Shown: one piece after another, positions 28,056 to 38,879 of the stretch
How the letters are laid out: each line of letters begins with the position of its first letter
Numbering within the stretch: the stretch's first letter is position 1
Source of the DNA: Micromonospora inyonensis
GTDB lineage: Bacteria > Actinomycetota > Actinomycetes > Mycobacteriales > Micromonosporaceae
Length of the DNA stretch: 64,000 bases
Direction: 5' to 3'
Assembly (NCBI RefSeq): GCF_900091415.1
Contig: NZ_FMHU01000002.1
Coordinates: forward strand, 3,038,001-3,102,000
Position numbers and translations under genes: made by a program
The notes under the pieces: generated by a model
What the model saw: only the letters and a program-made list of their open reading frames with translations
The model's database searches: none
What the model was told of the DNA's origin: nothing

Positions 28056-28317
28056 GTCCTGATCAACTCCTTGCCGACGCACCGGGGAACGGCGGACTGC
28101 CGGCCGCCGGGACGGTACGACCCGTGCCCTCCGGTCAACGACTCGACCGCCTCTCGGTAACGATCCGATCACGCTGTGCGACCGGACCGCGTCGGCCGCG
28201 ACCCGGCCACGGGGCCGGGGTCGACCACGACATCGCAACCGATCGACTCATTGACATGCGTAAAGACAATGCGGAAGGCTCGCCGCTACAGGTCCCCGCC
28301 CTTTCGAAGGGAGCCCG

Positions 28318-31300
28318 ATGAGGCGCACACGGCTGGCGGTCGCCGGCGTGTTCACCCTGGTCGGCGCGCTGGCGCTGACCGCTCCGGCGAGCGCGCGGCC
28401 ACCGTCCGACCCGGGCGGTCGCGACGACAGCCTCGAGGTCTACGTCGGCACGGTCGCCCCGGAGCAGCTCGACAAGCTGCGCGCCGCCGGTGTCGACCTC
28501 GGCCACGACCACCGGGCCACGAGCCCCACCGGCGACACCACGGTCGAGACGGTGCTCAGCCGACGCCAGGCCGATCGGCTGGCCGGCCAGGGCGTCCGGC
28601 TCCGCATCAAGCAGGTCGACGGCAGGGACGCCTCCCGGGTCCTGCGCGAGGAGGCCGCCGACGGCTGGACGGCGTTCCGCCCGTACTCCGGGCCGGGCGG
28701 CATCTCCGACGAGATCACCGCCACCGCGGCCCGGTACCCGAAGCTGACCAAGGTGGAGACCATCGGCCGCACCCACCAGGGCAAGCCGATCCGCGCGGTC
28801 AAGGTCACCAGGAACGCCCGTACCCTGCCGGACGGACAGCGGCCGGCGGTGCTCTACGCCAGCACCCAGCACGCCCGGGAGTGGATCACCCCGGAGATGA
28901 CCCGACGCCTGATGCACCACGTCCTGGACAACTACGGCCGGGACCGGGAGATCACCCGCCTGGTGGACACCACCGAGCTGTGGTTCCTGCCGGTGGTCAA
29001 CCCCGACGGGTACGACCACACCTTCACCCCGGGCAACCGGCTGTGGCGCAAGAACCTGCGCGACAACGACGGCGACGGACGCATCACCGCCGTCGACGGC
29101 GTCGACCTGAACCGGAACTTCGCCTACAAGTGGGGGTACGACAACGAGGGCTCCTCACCGGACCCGGCCAGTGACACCTACCGTGGACCCGGCCCCAACT
29201 TCGAGCCGGAGACCCAGGCGCTGGACCGGCTCTTCCGCCGGATCGGCTTCGAGTTCTTCGTCAACTACCACTCGGCCGCCGAACTGCTGCTCTACGGCGT
29301 CGGCTGGCAGGTCGCCACGCCCAGCCCGGACGACCTGATCTACCAGGCGATGGTCGGCGACGACGACCACCCGGCGGTGCCCGGCTACGACCCGGACCTC
29401 TCCGCCGAGCTGTACACCACCAACGGCGACACCGACAGCCACGCCACCGTCCGGTACGGCGCACTCGGCTTCACCCCGGAGATGTCCACCTGCCGGACGG
29501 TCGCCGCGTCCGACCCGGACGACCAGTGGCGTCCCGAGGACTGCGTCAGCGGCTTCGTCTTCCCGGACGACGAGAAGCTGATCGCCGCCGAGGTGGCGAA
29601 GAACCTGCCGTTCGCGCTCGCGGTGGCGCAGTCCACCCACGACCCGGACGACCCGGTCTCCGTGGTCGGCCGGAGCACCCCGGACTTCGTGGTCGACGCG
29701 TTCGACACCTCGTACGGCCGCACCCAGCAGGTCGCCGCGACCACCCGGCGGGCGCTGACCAACGTGCGGATGCACTACACGGTCGACGGCGGTCGGCCGA
29801 GGACGGTCGGCGTGCGCGAGTGGCGCGGCGGCGAACGGTACGGCGACACCCACGACGACTACTACGCCGAACTGCGCGGCACGGTCACCGGCGCGAAGCC
29901 CGGCGACCGGGTCGAGGTCTGGTTCACCGGCACCAGGCGCGGGCGGGGCGTGGTCGCCAGCGAGCACTTCACCTACCGGGTGCACACCGACATCGGCGGC
30001 GAGGTCCTGGTCCTGGCGGCCGAGGACGTCACCGGGCTCAGCCCGGTGCAGGAGGGCACCGGCGCGAAGTACGCCGACGAAGTCACCGCCGCGCTGACCG
30101 CCGCCGGGCGCAGCAGCGACGTCTACGACCTCGACGCGATGGGCCGGAAGGCCCCGCACCACCTGGGCGTCCTCGCCCACTACCGGGCGGTGGTCTGGGA
30201 GACCGGCGACGACGTGATCCCCCGCTCCCCCGGCCAGGTGCCGGGCACGGCGGCCCGCGCCGCGGCGGAGACCGAGCTGGCCGTCCGGGACTACCTCAAC
30301 GAGGGCGGCAAGCTCCTGGTCAGCGGGAAGTACGCGCTGTACGCGCAGGCCTCCGACGGCGGGTACGTGTACCAGCCGACCGCCCCGGCCGAGTGCACCG
30401 ACCCGGACGACCCCACCTGCCTGCCGCTGTCCAACGACTTCCAGCAGTACTGGCTGGGCGCGTACAACCACGTCAGCGACGGCGGCAGCGCGGACGGCGT
30501 CCCGTACCCGCTGCGGGGCTCCGAGGGGGCGTTCGCCGGCTGGCAGGGCACCCTCAACGCCCCCGGCTCCGCCGGCAACCAGGACCACACGGCGTCCCTG
30601 CTCAGCACGTCGAGCTTCCTGCCGCCGGATCAGTTCCCGCAGTTCTCCGCCGCCACGACGGTGGACTGGGTCCGCCCCGGCGGCGCGCCCTTCGACCCGC
30701 GCACCGGCGGGTGGTACGTCTACAGCGGGCGGGCCGACGAGGCGTACAAGAGGCTCACCCGGACCGTCGACCTGGCCTCGGCCACCAGCGGTGAGCTGCG
30801 CTTCTTCACCTCGTACGACATCGAGCCGAACTGGGACTTCATGATCGTCGAGGCGCACGAGGTGGGCACCGACAGCTGGACCACGCTGCCGGACCGCAAC
30901 GGCCACACCGGCACCGACACCGGGGACAGCTGCGAGAGCGGCCTGGCCACCGAACTGCACCCGTTCCTCCTGCACTACCAGGGCACGGACTGCTCGCCGA
31001 CCGGCAGCACCGGGCAGTGGCACGCCGCCACCGGCGCCTCCAACGGCTGGCAGGAGTTCTCGGTCGACCTGTCGGCGTACGCCGGCAAGCGGGTCGAGGT
31101 GTCCATCTCGTACGTCTCGGACTGGGGCACCCAGGGGCTCGGCGTCTTCCTGGACGACACCCGGGTGGTCGTCGACGGCGTCACCGTCGCGGAGACCTCG
31201 TTCGAGACGGCCGACCTGGGTGGCTGGACGGTGGCCGGGCCGCCACCCGGCTCGCTGCCCGGCTCGAACGACTGGTCGCGCAGCGAGCGGGCCTTCGAGG

Positions 31301-31428
31301 AGGGCGCGGCGGTGGTCACCGCCGACACCGTCTACCTCGGGTTCGGGCTGGAGGGACTGGCCCCGGCGGCCCGGGACGACCTGGTGGCCCGGTCACTGAC
31401 CCACCTGCTCGGCCGCCCCCGCCGCTGA
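28318..31428 (+). CDS. Secreted M14 zinc carboxypeptidase, multidomain
   Basis: 1,036 residues. A Sec-type signal peptide (MRRTRLAVAGVF to TAPASARPP) comes first. A propeptide-like region of about 110 residues follows, then the M14 domain with the zinc motif STQHAREWITPEM, RNPDG-like PVVNPDGYDH, the zinc His in NYHSAAELLLYG and the catalytic Glu in GALGFTPEMSTC. Further C-terminal are beta-domains and an immune-inhibitor-A-like segment (FFTSYDIEPNWDFMIVEAHE, GWQEFSVDLSAYAGKRVEV). It would trim C-terminal residues from proteins outside the cell. It is monocistronic, divergent from the polysaccharide operon and followed by repeated hairpins. Confidence 0.94.
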   Translation: MRRTRLAVAGVFTLVGALALTAPASARPPSDPGGRDDSLEVYVGTVAPEQLDKLRAAGVDLGHDHRATSPTGDTTVETVLSRRQADRLAGQGVRLRIKQVDGRDASRVLREEAADGWTAFRPYSGPGGISDEITATAARYPKLTKVETIGRTHQGKPIRAVKVTRNARTLPDGQRPAVLYASTQHAREWITPEMTRRLMHHVLDNYGRDREITRLVDTTELWFLPVVNPDGYDHTFTPGNRLWRKNLRDNDGDGRITAVDGVDLNRNFAYKWGYDNEGSSPDPASDTYRGPGPNFEPETQALDRLFRRIGFEFFVNYHSAAELLLYGVGWQVATPSPDDLIYQAMVGDDDHPAVPGYDPDLSAELYTTNGDTDSHATVRYGALGFTPEMSTCRTVAASDPDDQWRPEDCVSGFVFPDDEKLIAAEVAKNLPFALAVAQSTHDPDDPVSVVGRSTPDFVVDAFDTSYGRTQQVAATTRRALTNVRMHYTVDGGRPRTVGVREWRGGERYGDTHDDYYAELRGTVTGAKPGDRVEVWFTGTRRGRGVVASEHFTYRVHTDIGGEVLVLAAEDVTGLSPVQEGTGAKYADEVTAALTAAGRSSDVYDLDAMGRKAPHHLGVLAHYRAVVWETGDDVIPRSPGQVPGTAARAAAETELAVRDYLNEGGKLLVSGKYALYAQASDGGYVYQPTAPAECTDPDDPTCLPLSNDFQQYWLGAYNHVSDGGSADGVPYPLRGSEGAFAGWQGTLNAPGSAGNQDHTASLLSTSSFLPPDQFPQFSAATTVDWVRPGGAPFDPRTGGWYVYSGRADEAYKRLTRTVDLASATSGELRFFTSYDIEPNWDFMIVEAHEVGTDSWTTLPDRNGHTGTDTGDSCESGLATELHPFLLHYQGTDCSPTGSTGQWHAATGASNGWQEFSVDLSAYAGKRVEVSISYVSDWGTQGLGVFLDDTRVVVDGVTVAETSFETADLGGWTVAGPPPGSLPGSNDWSRSERAFEEGAAVVTADTVYLGFGLEGLAPAARDDLVARSLTHLLGRPRR

Positions 31429-31547
31429 CCAGCGGCCCCACGCGGGACGGCCCTCCACCCCCGCCGCTGACCCGACGGCCCCACGCGGAACGACCCTCCA
31501 CCCCGACCGGCTCGGGCCGGCGGGAGTGGAGGGCCGGGTGGGTCAGC
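31421..31547. terminator. Tandem 42-bp repeats with inverted partner (bidirectional terminator)
   Basis: Two 42-base copies (31421-31462 and 31463-31504) share GCCGCTGACC, GGCCCCACGCGG and CCCTCCACCCC. An inverted partner follows as GGAGTGGAGGGCCGGGTGGG (31522 onward) and GGGTCAGCG. Either copy can pair with that arm, giving alternative long stems between the convergent peptidase and CapG-like genes. This looks like a terminator whose left arm has been duplicated. Confidence 0.65.
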
Positions 31548-32673
31548 GCCGGACGCCGGCCCACTCGTGGTGCCGGCGGACCGTGGAGAGGATGAAGTCG
31601 ACCACCCGGCGGGAGGTGTCCGGCACCCGGTAGTCGGCCGGGCAGGGCACCCCGTCGGCGGTGACCTGGTCGACCGTCACCCGGACCGCCTCGACCACAC
31701 CGGCCGGGTCGAGCCCGGTCATGATGATCCCCCCGGCGTCCAGGGCCTCGGGGCGTTCGATCGACTCCCGCAGGGTCACCGCCGGGAACCCCAGGATCGC
31801 CGCCTCCTCGCTGATCGTCCCGCTGTCCGACAGGGTGCAACTGGCCCCGAGCTGGAGGCGTACGTAGTCGAAGAGGCCGAACGGCTCGTGGAACGTGATC
31901 CCGTCCAGGGTGCTGTCGTCCGGGGCGAGCGCCTCCAGCCGCTTGCGGGTGCGGGGGTGGGTGGAGACCAGCACCGGCAGGCCCCACTCGTCCCGGACCG
32001 CCCGCAGGCAGTCCAGCAGCCGGCCGAGCCGGGCGGGCGCGTCGACGTTCTCCTCCCGGTGCGCGCTGACCAGGAAGTACCCACGTGGGGCCAGGCCGAG
32101 CTGGTCGAGGATGGTCGAGCCGTCGATGTCCGGCCGGTGGTGCTCCAGCACCTCCCGCATCGGCGAGCCGGTGAGCAGGATCCGGCGCGGGTGCAGCCCC
32201 TCGGCGAGCAGGTTCCGCCGGGCGTGCTCGGTGTAGACCAGGTTGAAGTCGGCCACGTGGTCGACGAGGCGGCGGTTGGTCTCCTCCGGCACGTTCAGGT
32301 CGAAACAGCGGTTCCCCGCCTCCATGTGGTAGACCGGCACCCGCATCCGGCGGGCCATCAGCGCGGCGATGCAGCTGTTCGTGTCGCCGAGCACCAGCAG
32401 GGCGTCCGGGCGCACGTCGGCGATCGCCTGTTCCATGCCGACCAGCACGCCGCCGAGAGTGCGCCCGAGCGACGCCGTGTCCACGTCGAGGAAGCGGTCC
32501 GGTCGGCGCAGCCGCAGCTCGCTGAAGAACACCTCGGAGAGCGAGTGGTCCCAGTTCTGCCCGGTGTGCACCAGGACGTGGTCCACGGTCCGGTCCAGCC
32601 GGTCCATCACCCGGGACAGCCGGATGATCTCCGGCCGGGTGCCGACCACCGTCATCACCCTGGTCACGGTCAC
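31543..32673 (-). CDS. Non-hydrolysing UDP-GlcNAc 2-epimerase family protein (CapG/WbjD-like)
   Basis: 376 residues of the UDP-N-acetylglucosamine 2-epimerase GT-B-like fold. Landmarks are VMTVVGTRPEIIRLSRVM, VLVHTGQNWDHSLSEVFF, LVLGDTNSCIAALMARR, YHMEAGNRCFDLNVPEETNRR and LSDSGTISEEAAILGFPAVTLR. The GNRCFD variant, rather than GLRT, is typical of the WbjD/CapG branch, which performs the final C2 epimerisation to UDP-N-acetyl-L-fucosamine. CapE- and CapF-like genes are 11-13 kb away in this window. It is co-directional with pgm (73-base gap). Confidence 0.9.
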   Translation of the reverse strand: MTVTRVMTVVGTRPEIIRLSRVMDRLDRTVDHVLVHTGQNWDHSLSEVFFSELRLRRPDRFLDVDTASLGRTLGGVLVGMEQAIADVRPDALLVLGDTNSCIAALMARRMRVPVYHMEAGNRCFDLNVPEETNRRLVDHVADFNLVYTEHARRNLLAEGLHPRRILLTGSPMREVLEHHRPDIDGSTILDQLGLAPRGYFLVSAHREENVDAPARLGRLLDCLRAVRDEWGLPVLVSTHPRTRKRLEALAPDDSTLDGITFHEPFGLFDYVRLQLGASCTLSDSGTISEEAAILGFPAVTLRESIERPEALDAGGIIMTGLDPAGVVEAVRVTVDQVTADGVPCPADYRVPDTSRRVVDFILSTVRRHHEWAGVRR

Positions 32674-32746
32674 GCTCCCCTCGTCGACGCCACGGAGAGG
32701 CCAACGAGGGGACGGTCGCTGCGGTGACGCGGGGCCACCCCGGCGC

Positions 32747-34390
<1,644 letters not shown>

Positions 34391-34433
34391 TTCTGCAACC
34401 TCCTGCTGACAGGGTGGGACGGGGACGGCGGTC

Positions 34434-35666
34434 TCAGACCTCGACGCGTTGACCCTTGCCGATCACGACGACGCCGTTGTCCGAGACGGTGTAGCGCTGT
34501 CGGTCCTTTTCGAGGTCGACGCCGATCTCGGCGCCCTCGGGGACGTACACGTTCTTGTCCAGGATGGCCCGGCGGACGACCGCGTGCCGGCCGATCTCGA
34601 CACCCTCCATCAGCACCGCGCCGTCCACCTGCGCCCAGGAGTGCACCTTCACCTTCGGCGAGACGACCGAGTTCTCCACCAGCGACCCGGAGATCACCGC
34701 GCCCGGCGAGACCATCGAGGCGACCGCCCGGCCGACCCGCTCGCCCCACTGGTGCACGAACTTGGCCGGTGGGTACGTCTGCTGCCCGGTGTAGATCGGC
34801 CAGTCGAAGTTGTAGAGGTTGAAGACCGGGTGGACGTTGATCAGATCCATGTGCGCGTCGTAGAACGAGTCGAGCGTCCCCACGTCACGCCAGTAGCCCC
34901 GGTCCCGGTCGGTGCTGCCGGGCACCTCGTTGTCGCGGAAGTCGTAGACGTTCGCCTCGCCCCGCTCGACCAGCATCGGGATGATGCTGCCGCCCATGTC
35001 GTGCTTGCTGGTCTTGTCCTCGGCGTCCCGCTCGACGGCCTCGCAGAGCGCCTTCGTGGTGAAGACGTAGTTGCCCATCGAGGCGTAGATCTGGTCCGGG
35101 GCGTCCGGCAGCCCGACCGCGTCGGTGGGCTTCTCCCGGAACGCCCGGATGCGCCGGCCGCCCTCGGCCACCTCGATCACGCCGAACTGGTCGGCCATCG
35201 ACAGCGGCTGCCGGATGCCGGCGACGGTCACCGCGGCCCCGGAGGCGATGTGGTCCTCCACCATCTGCCGGGGGTCCATCCGGTAGATGTGGTCCGCGCC
35301 GAAGACGATCACGTAGTCCGGCTGCTCGTCGTGGATCAGGTTGAAGCTCTGGTAGATCGCGTCGGCCGAGCCGGCGAACCACCACGGGCCGCGTCGCTGC
35401 TGGGCCGGGACCGGGGTGACGTAGTTGCCGAGCAGGGTCGACATCCGCCAGGTCTTGGTGATGTGCCGGTCCAGCGAGTGGGACTTGTACTGGGTAAGCA
35501 CGACGATCTTCAGGAACCCGGCGTTCGCCAGGTTGGACAGCACGAAGTCCACCATCCGGTACATCCCACCGAACGGCACGGCGGGCTTGGCCCGGTCGGC
35601 GGTGAGCGGCATCAGGCGCTTGCCCTCCCCGCCGGCCAGGACGATCGCGAGCACCTTCTCAGCCAT
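34434..35666 (-). CDS. glgC: Glucose-1-phosphate adenylyltransferase
   Basis: 410 residues. The nucleotidyltransferase N-terminus has [20 protein letters not shown]. Other family motifs are [45 protein letters not shown] and a C-terminal left-handed beta-helix ([18 protein letters not shown]). It makes ADP-glucose for glycogen or maltose-1-phosphate synthesis. It is divergent from the glycogen synthase-like gene at 35772, the same arrangement as glgC/glgM in mycobacteria. It probably forms an operon with pgm. Confidence 0.96.
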   Translation of the reverse strand: MAEKVLAIVLAGGEGKRLMPLTADRAKPAVPFGGMYRMVDFVLSNLANAGFLKIVVLTQYKSHSLDRHITKTWRMSTLLGNYVTPVPAQQRRGPWWFAGSADAIYQSFNLIHDEQPDYVIVFGADHIYRMDPRQMVEDHIASGAAVTVAGIRQPLSMADQFGVIEVAEGGRRIRAFREKPTDAVGLPDAPDQIYASMGNYVFTTKALCEAVERDAEDKTSKHDMGGSIIPMLVERGEANVYDFRDNEVPGSTDRDRGYWRDVGTLDSFYDAHMDLINVHPVFNLYNFDWPIYTGQQTYPPAKFVHQWGERVGRAVASMVSPGAVISGSLVENSVVSPKVKVHSWAQVDGAVLMEGVEIGRHAVVRRAILDKNVYVPEGAEIGVDLEKDRQRYTVSDNGVVVIGKGQRVEV

Positions 35667-35771
35667 GCACCGACGCTAACCATCCGCGTCCGACTTCACC
35701 ACTCGTACGGGCACACTTCACGGCTGGTTCCACGCCGGGTGGCGCGACCGGGTGTGCACTAGATTGCGGAC

Positions 35772-36974
35772 ATGACCGACTTCGCGCCGCTTCGCGTCGA
35801 CCTGCTCACCCGGGAGTACCCGCCGGAGGTGTACGGCGGGGCCGGGGTACACGTCGAGTATCTGGCCCGTGAGCTGCGCCGACTCGCCGACGTGCGGGTG
35901 CACTGCTTCGGCGCGCCGCGTACCGAACCCGGTGTCACCGCGTACGCCGAGCCGGCCGAGCTGGCCGGAGCGAACGCGGCGTTGCGCACCATGGGCGTCG
36001 ACCTGGCGATGGCCGCCGGTTGCGCCGGCACCGACGTGGTGCACAGCCACACCTGGTACGCCAACCTCGCCGGGCACACCGCGAAGCTGCTGCACGGGGT
36101 GCCGCACGTGGTCACCGTGCACAGCCTGGAGCCGCTGCGCCCGTGGAAGGCCGAGCAGCTCGGCGGCGGGTACGCGCTCTCCTCGTGGTGCGAGCGGACC
36201 GCCATCGAGGCGGCCGACGCGGTGATCGCGGTGAGCGCCGGCATGATGCGCGACGTGCTGGCCGCGTACCCGGCGGTGGACCCGGCGAAGGTCCGGGTGG
36301 TGCACAACGGCATCGACACCGCGCAGTACGCCCCGGACCACGGCACCGACGTGCTGGCCCGGCTCGGCGTCGACCCGTCCCGCCCCAGCGTCGTCTACGT
36401 CGGGCGGATCACCCGGCAGAAGGGCCTGCCGTACCTGCTCCGGGCCGCCCGGTCGCTGCCGGCGGACGCGCAGCTCGTGCTACTGGCCGGCGCACCGGAC
36501 ACGCCGGAGATCGCCGCCGAGGTGGAGGGGCTCGTCGACGAGCTGCGGGCGAAGCGGTCCGGGGTGGTCTGGGTGGCCGAGATGCTGCCCAAGCACGAGG
36601 TTATCCAGGTGCTCACCCACGCCACCGTCTTCGTCTGCCCGTCCGTCTACGAGCCGATGGGCATCGTCAACCTGGAGGCGATGGCCTGCGAGACGGCGGT
36701 GGTGGCGACCGCCACCGGCGGCATCCCCGAGGTGGTCGCCGACGGCGAGACCGGGCTGCTCGTGCCGATCGAGCAGGCGACCGACGGCAGCGGCACCCCG
36801 CTGGACCCGGACCGGTTCGTGGCCGACCTGGCCGGGGCGGTCAACGCGCTGCTCGCCGACCCGGAGCGGGTGGAGACGTTCGGCCGCGCCGGTCGCCGCC
36901 GGGCGGTCGAGCACTTCTCCTGGGACGCCATCGCCGAACGCACCGTCGAGGTCTACCGCTCACTGCTGTCGTAG
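35772..36974 (+). CDS. glgM: GT4 glycogen/maltose-1-phosphate synthase
   Basis: A 400-residue GT4 enzyme of the actinobacterial glycogen synthase (Rv1212c/GlgM) type, starting with LRVDLLTREYPPEVYGGAGVHVEY. The donor-binding segments are YVGRITRQKGLPYLLRAA, FVCPSVYEPMGIVNLEAMAC (E-x7-E motif) and TGGIPEVVADGETGLLVP. In mycobacteria this protein transfers glucose from ADP-glucose to glucose-1-phosphate, giving maltose-1-phosphate, and also extends glucan; databases often label it glgA. It is divergent from glgC with 105 bases between starts, suggesting shared control. Confidence 0.92.
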   Translation: MTDFAPLRVDLLTREYPPEVYGGAGVHVEYLARELRRLADVRVHCFGAPRTEPGVTAYAEPAELAGANAALRTMGVDLAMAAGCAGTDVVHSHTWYANLAGHTAKLLHGVPHVVTVHSLEPLRPWKAEQLGGGYALSSWCERTAIEAADAVIAVSAGMMRDVLAAYPAVDPAKVRVVHNGIDTAQYAPDHGTDVLARLGVDPSRPSVVYVGRITRQKGLPYLLRAARSLPADAQLVLLAGAPDTPEIAAEVEGLVDELRAKRSGVVWVAEMLPKHEVIQVLTHATVFVCPSVYEPMGIVNLEAMACETAVVATATGGIPEVVADGETGLLVPIEQATDGSGTPLDPDRFVADLAGAVNALLADPERVETFGRAGRRRAVEHFSWDAIAERTVEVYRSLLS

Positions 36975-37000
36975 GGCTCGGCTGGCGTGAAGGTCGCGAC

Positions 37001-38164
37001 TCAGGTGACGTAGAGGGCGGCGGCGAGGCGGGCCAGGTCAGTCGGGGCGTCAGCGGACCGTGCCACGACGGCGACCAGGTCCCGTACCGCTGGCCGGTCG
37101 TGCACCTCGCTGCGGGCGGTGCGTTCCGCCTCCAGCAGCACCCGGCCCGCCCGCCGCAGGTCGCCGGCCAGCACGTACGCGCGGGCCACGTCGAGGAGGT
37201 AGGCGGCCCGGTGCTCGGTCGGCAGCCGCCGCCACTCGCCGCCGGCCGTCAGCCGCTCGTGTCGTACCGTCGCCGCCGTGACGTCCCCGAGGGCCGTCTC
37301 GGCCACCACCCGCGCGGCCTCGACCGCCGCCCGACCGAACCCGCCGTCACCGGCCCCGACGTCCCCGGCGATCTCCGCAGCCCGGTCGAGCAACTGCCGC
37401 GCGTCACGGTCCAGCCCTCGGCCGGCGGCGGCGAGGGCGGCCTGGAGCAGCAGCGTCCCGAGCAGGGACGGATCTGCGGCGGCACCGGACCGCGCCGACC
37501 TCAGCCGATGTACGGCGACGACGGCCGTCTCCATCGCCGGGCGTCGGCGGTCACCGTGCCGCAGGACCTGCGCCAGGGGCACCGTGGCAGCGGCGGCGAC
37601 CTGCGGGGCACCCGTGGCCAGGGCGAGCGCCATTCCCCGGTCGGCGGCCAGCCAGGCCAGCTCCCCCTGGTCGACTTTGACCAGCGCCAGGGCGGTGAGC
37701 CCGTACCCGGAGACCAGCAGCGCGGCGGTCGACCGGTCGGGGCGGGCGGCCCGCGCCGCACGGGCGGCGTCGAGCAGGCCGGGCAGCAGGGCGAGCAGTT
37801 GGGGGTACCGGGCGTGCCGGTAGCTCTGCTCCGCGTGGCCCAGCCGGGCCCGCAACTCGGCGACGTCGACCGGCCCGGTCGAAGGCTCGACGTGGTACCG
37901 CGACAGGGCGGTCCGTACCCCCTCCACACCTGCGGCGGCGGGGTCCGGTCGGCTGGGCTGGTCGGCCAGCAGCAGTCCCAGGTCGATCCGGAGCGCGTCG
38001 GCGACCTCCCGGAGGCTGGACACCCGTTCCAGCCGACGCACCCCGCGTTCGATCTTGTCCACCCAGCTCTTCGACCTGCCGAGGCGGTCGGCGAACTGCT
38101 GCTGGGTCATGTTCCGCCGTACCCGCCACTGGGCGACCCGGCGGCCCACCGGTAGCTCGTTCAC
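37001..38164 (-). CDS. XRE-family regulator with TPR-like C-terminus
   Basis: 387 residues. The N-terminal helix-turn-helix is MTQQQFADRLGRSKSWVDKIERG (residues about 19-41). A long Ala/Leu/Arg-rich all-helical region follows, compatible with TPR-like repeats, as in many actinobacterial XRE regulators. It is the second gene of a two-gene operon, 16 bases behind the small membrane protein. The target genes are unknown; the divergent GntR gene and the small membrane protein are candidates by position. Confidence 0.85.
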   Translation of the reverse strand: MNELPVGRRVAQWRVRRNMTQQQFADRLGRSKSWVDKIERGVRRLERVSSLREVADALRIDLGLLLADQPSRPDPAAAGVEGVRTALSRYHVEPSTGPVDVAELRARLGHAEQSYRHARYPQLLALLPGLLDAARAARAARPDRSTAALLVSGYGLTALALVKVDQGELAWLAADRGMALALATGAPQVAAAATVPLAQVLRHGDRRRPAMETAVVAVHRLRSARSGAAADPSLLGTLLLQAALAAAGRGLDRDARQLLDRAAEIAGDVGAGDGGFGRAAVEAARVVAETALGDVTAATVRHERLTAGGEWRRLPTEHRAAYLLDVARAYVLAGDLRRAGRVLLEAERTARSEVHDRPAVRDLVAVVARSADAPTDLARLAAALYVT

Positions 38165-38180
38165 CGCCGGCCCGTCCCGC

Positions 38181-38378
38181 TCACCGAAGGATCCCGACCA
38201 CGAGCAGGACCAGGACGAGCAGCGCGACCGTCACACCGTAGGCGTACTGCCTCCGGGTTAGCGGCGCGCGGCCCGGACGCGCCGGACCCGGCACCCGGTC
38301 CCCGTCGGGGTGGGGCGGTCGGGCACCTGGCACCGGGTGCGCCGCCGGCAACGGTCCGTCATGCGGACGCTCACGCAT
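38181..38378 (-). CDS. Small single-pass membrane protein
   Basis: 65 residues: a Pro/Arg-rich hydrophilic N-terminus of about 45 residues, then a C-terminal membrane helix (YGVTVALLVLVLLVVGILR) ending at the stop. GAGGAGG lies just upstream of ATG 38378. The tail-anchored layout and coupling to the XRE regulator suggest a membrane partner for it. No family is recognised. Confidence 0.6.
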   Translation of the reverse strand: MRERPHDGPLPAAHPVPGARPPHPDGDRVPGPARPGRAPLTRRQYAYGVTVALLVLVLLVVGILR

Positions 38379-38458
38379 CCGTGCCTCCTCGGGGTCGTGG
38401 GTGGGAGGGGCGGGGTGGCACGGGGGAACCACCCCGCCCGGTACGGAGGTACTCCGCT

Positions 38459-38569
38459 GCTGACGAGAGGACCTCCACCGCCAATCAACTTAGAAGGCAC
38501 TGCCTGCACAGTCAACAGAGCATGCACAGCGCGTCACCTCTGGTGCGAAGATCGGATCGCTGACGAGAG
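38459..38569. promoter_or_regulatory. Divergent promoter region with direct repeats
   Basis: Between the small membrane gene and the GntR gene the 12-mer GCTGACGAGAGG occurs twice, at 38459-38470 and 38558-38569. TGCACAG also occurs twice (about 38504 and 38523) in an AT-richer patch that includes CAATCAACTTAGAAGG. These could be operators for the GntR or XRE regulators, and the second 12-mer also supplies the GntR ribosome binding site. Only the repeats are seen directly. Confidence 0.35.
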
Positions 38570-38581
38570 GTGGGCATCACC

Positions 38582-38809
38582 ATGCCGCAGGCACCGCTTT
38601 ACGAGCAGGTCATCGCCGACGTGACGGCCTCGATCCGCGAGGGCACGCTCCAACCTGGCGACAAGTTGCCGTCCATCGCCGAGTTGCGCGAGCAGTACCA
38701 GTCGAGCGCGTGGCCAGTCCGATACGCCCTCCGGATCTTGGAAGAGCGGGGCTGGATCATCACCCGGCAGGGCAAGGGGTCGTTCGTGGCAGCGAGCCCG
38801 CCCGCCTAG
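38582..38809 (+). CDS. GntR-family transcriptional regulator (short)
   Basis: A 75-residue protein consisting only of the GntR winged helix: PLYEQVIADVTASIREGTL, PGDKLPSIAELREQYQ and RYALRILEERGWIITRQGKG. The effector domain is absent, as in many short actinobacterial GntR proteins (YtrA-like or plasmid/KorSA-like). ATG 38582 follows GAGAGG. Its recognition helix has SSAWPVRYAL, which differs from the usual S-R-x-T/P-V-R pattern. Confidence 0.85.
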   Translation: MPQAPLYEQVIADVTASIREGTLQPGDKLPSIAELREQYQSSAWPVRYALRILEERGWIITRQGKGSFVAASPPA

Positions 38810-38879
38810 GTTCTACGGGCCGCGCAGCGGTTCCATCAGTTCGTCTGTGGAGAGGCGCGCGGATGGGCGGCACGTCTTA

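Noticed and set aside
28251..28280. TTGACA as a -35 box for the M14 peptidase gene
   Set aside because: No acceptable -10 hexamer at 16-18 bases distance; noted only as a shared TGCGTAAA word.
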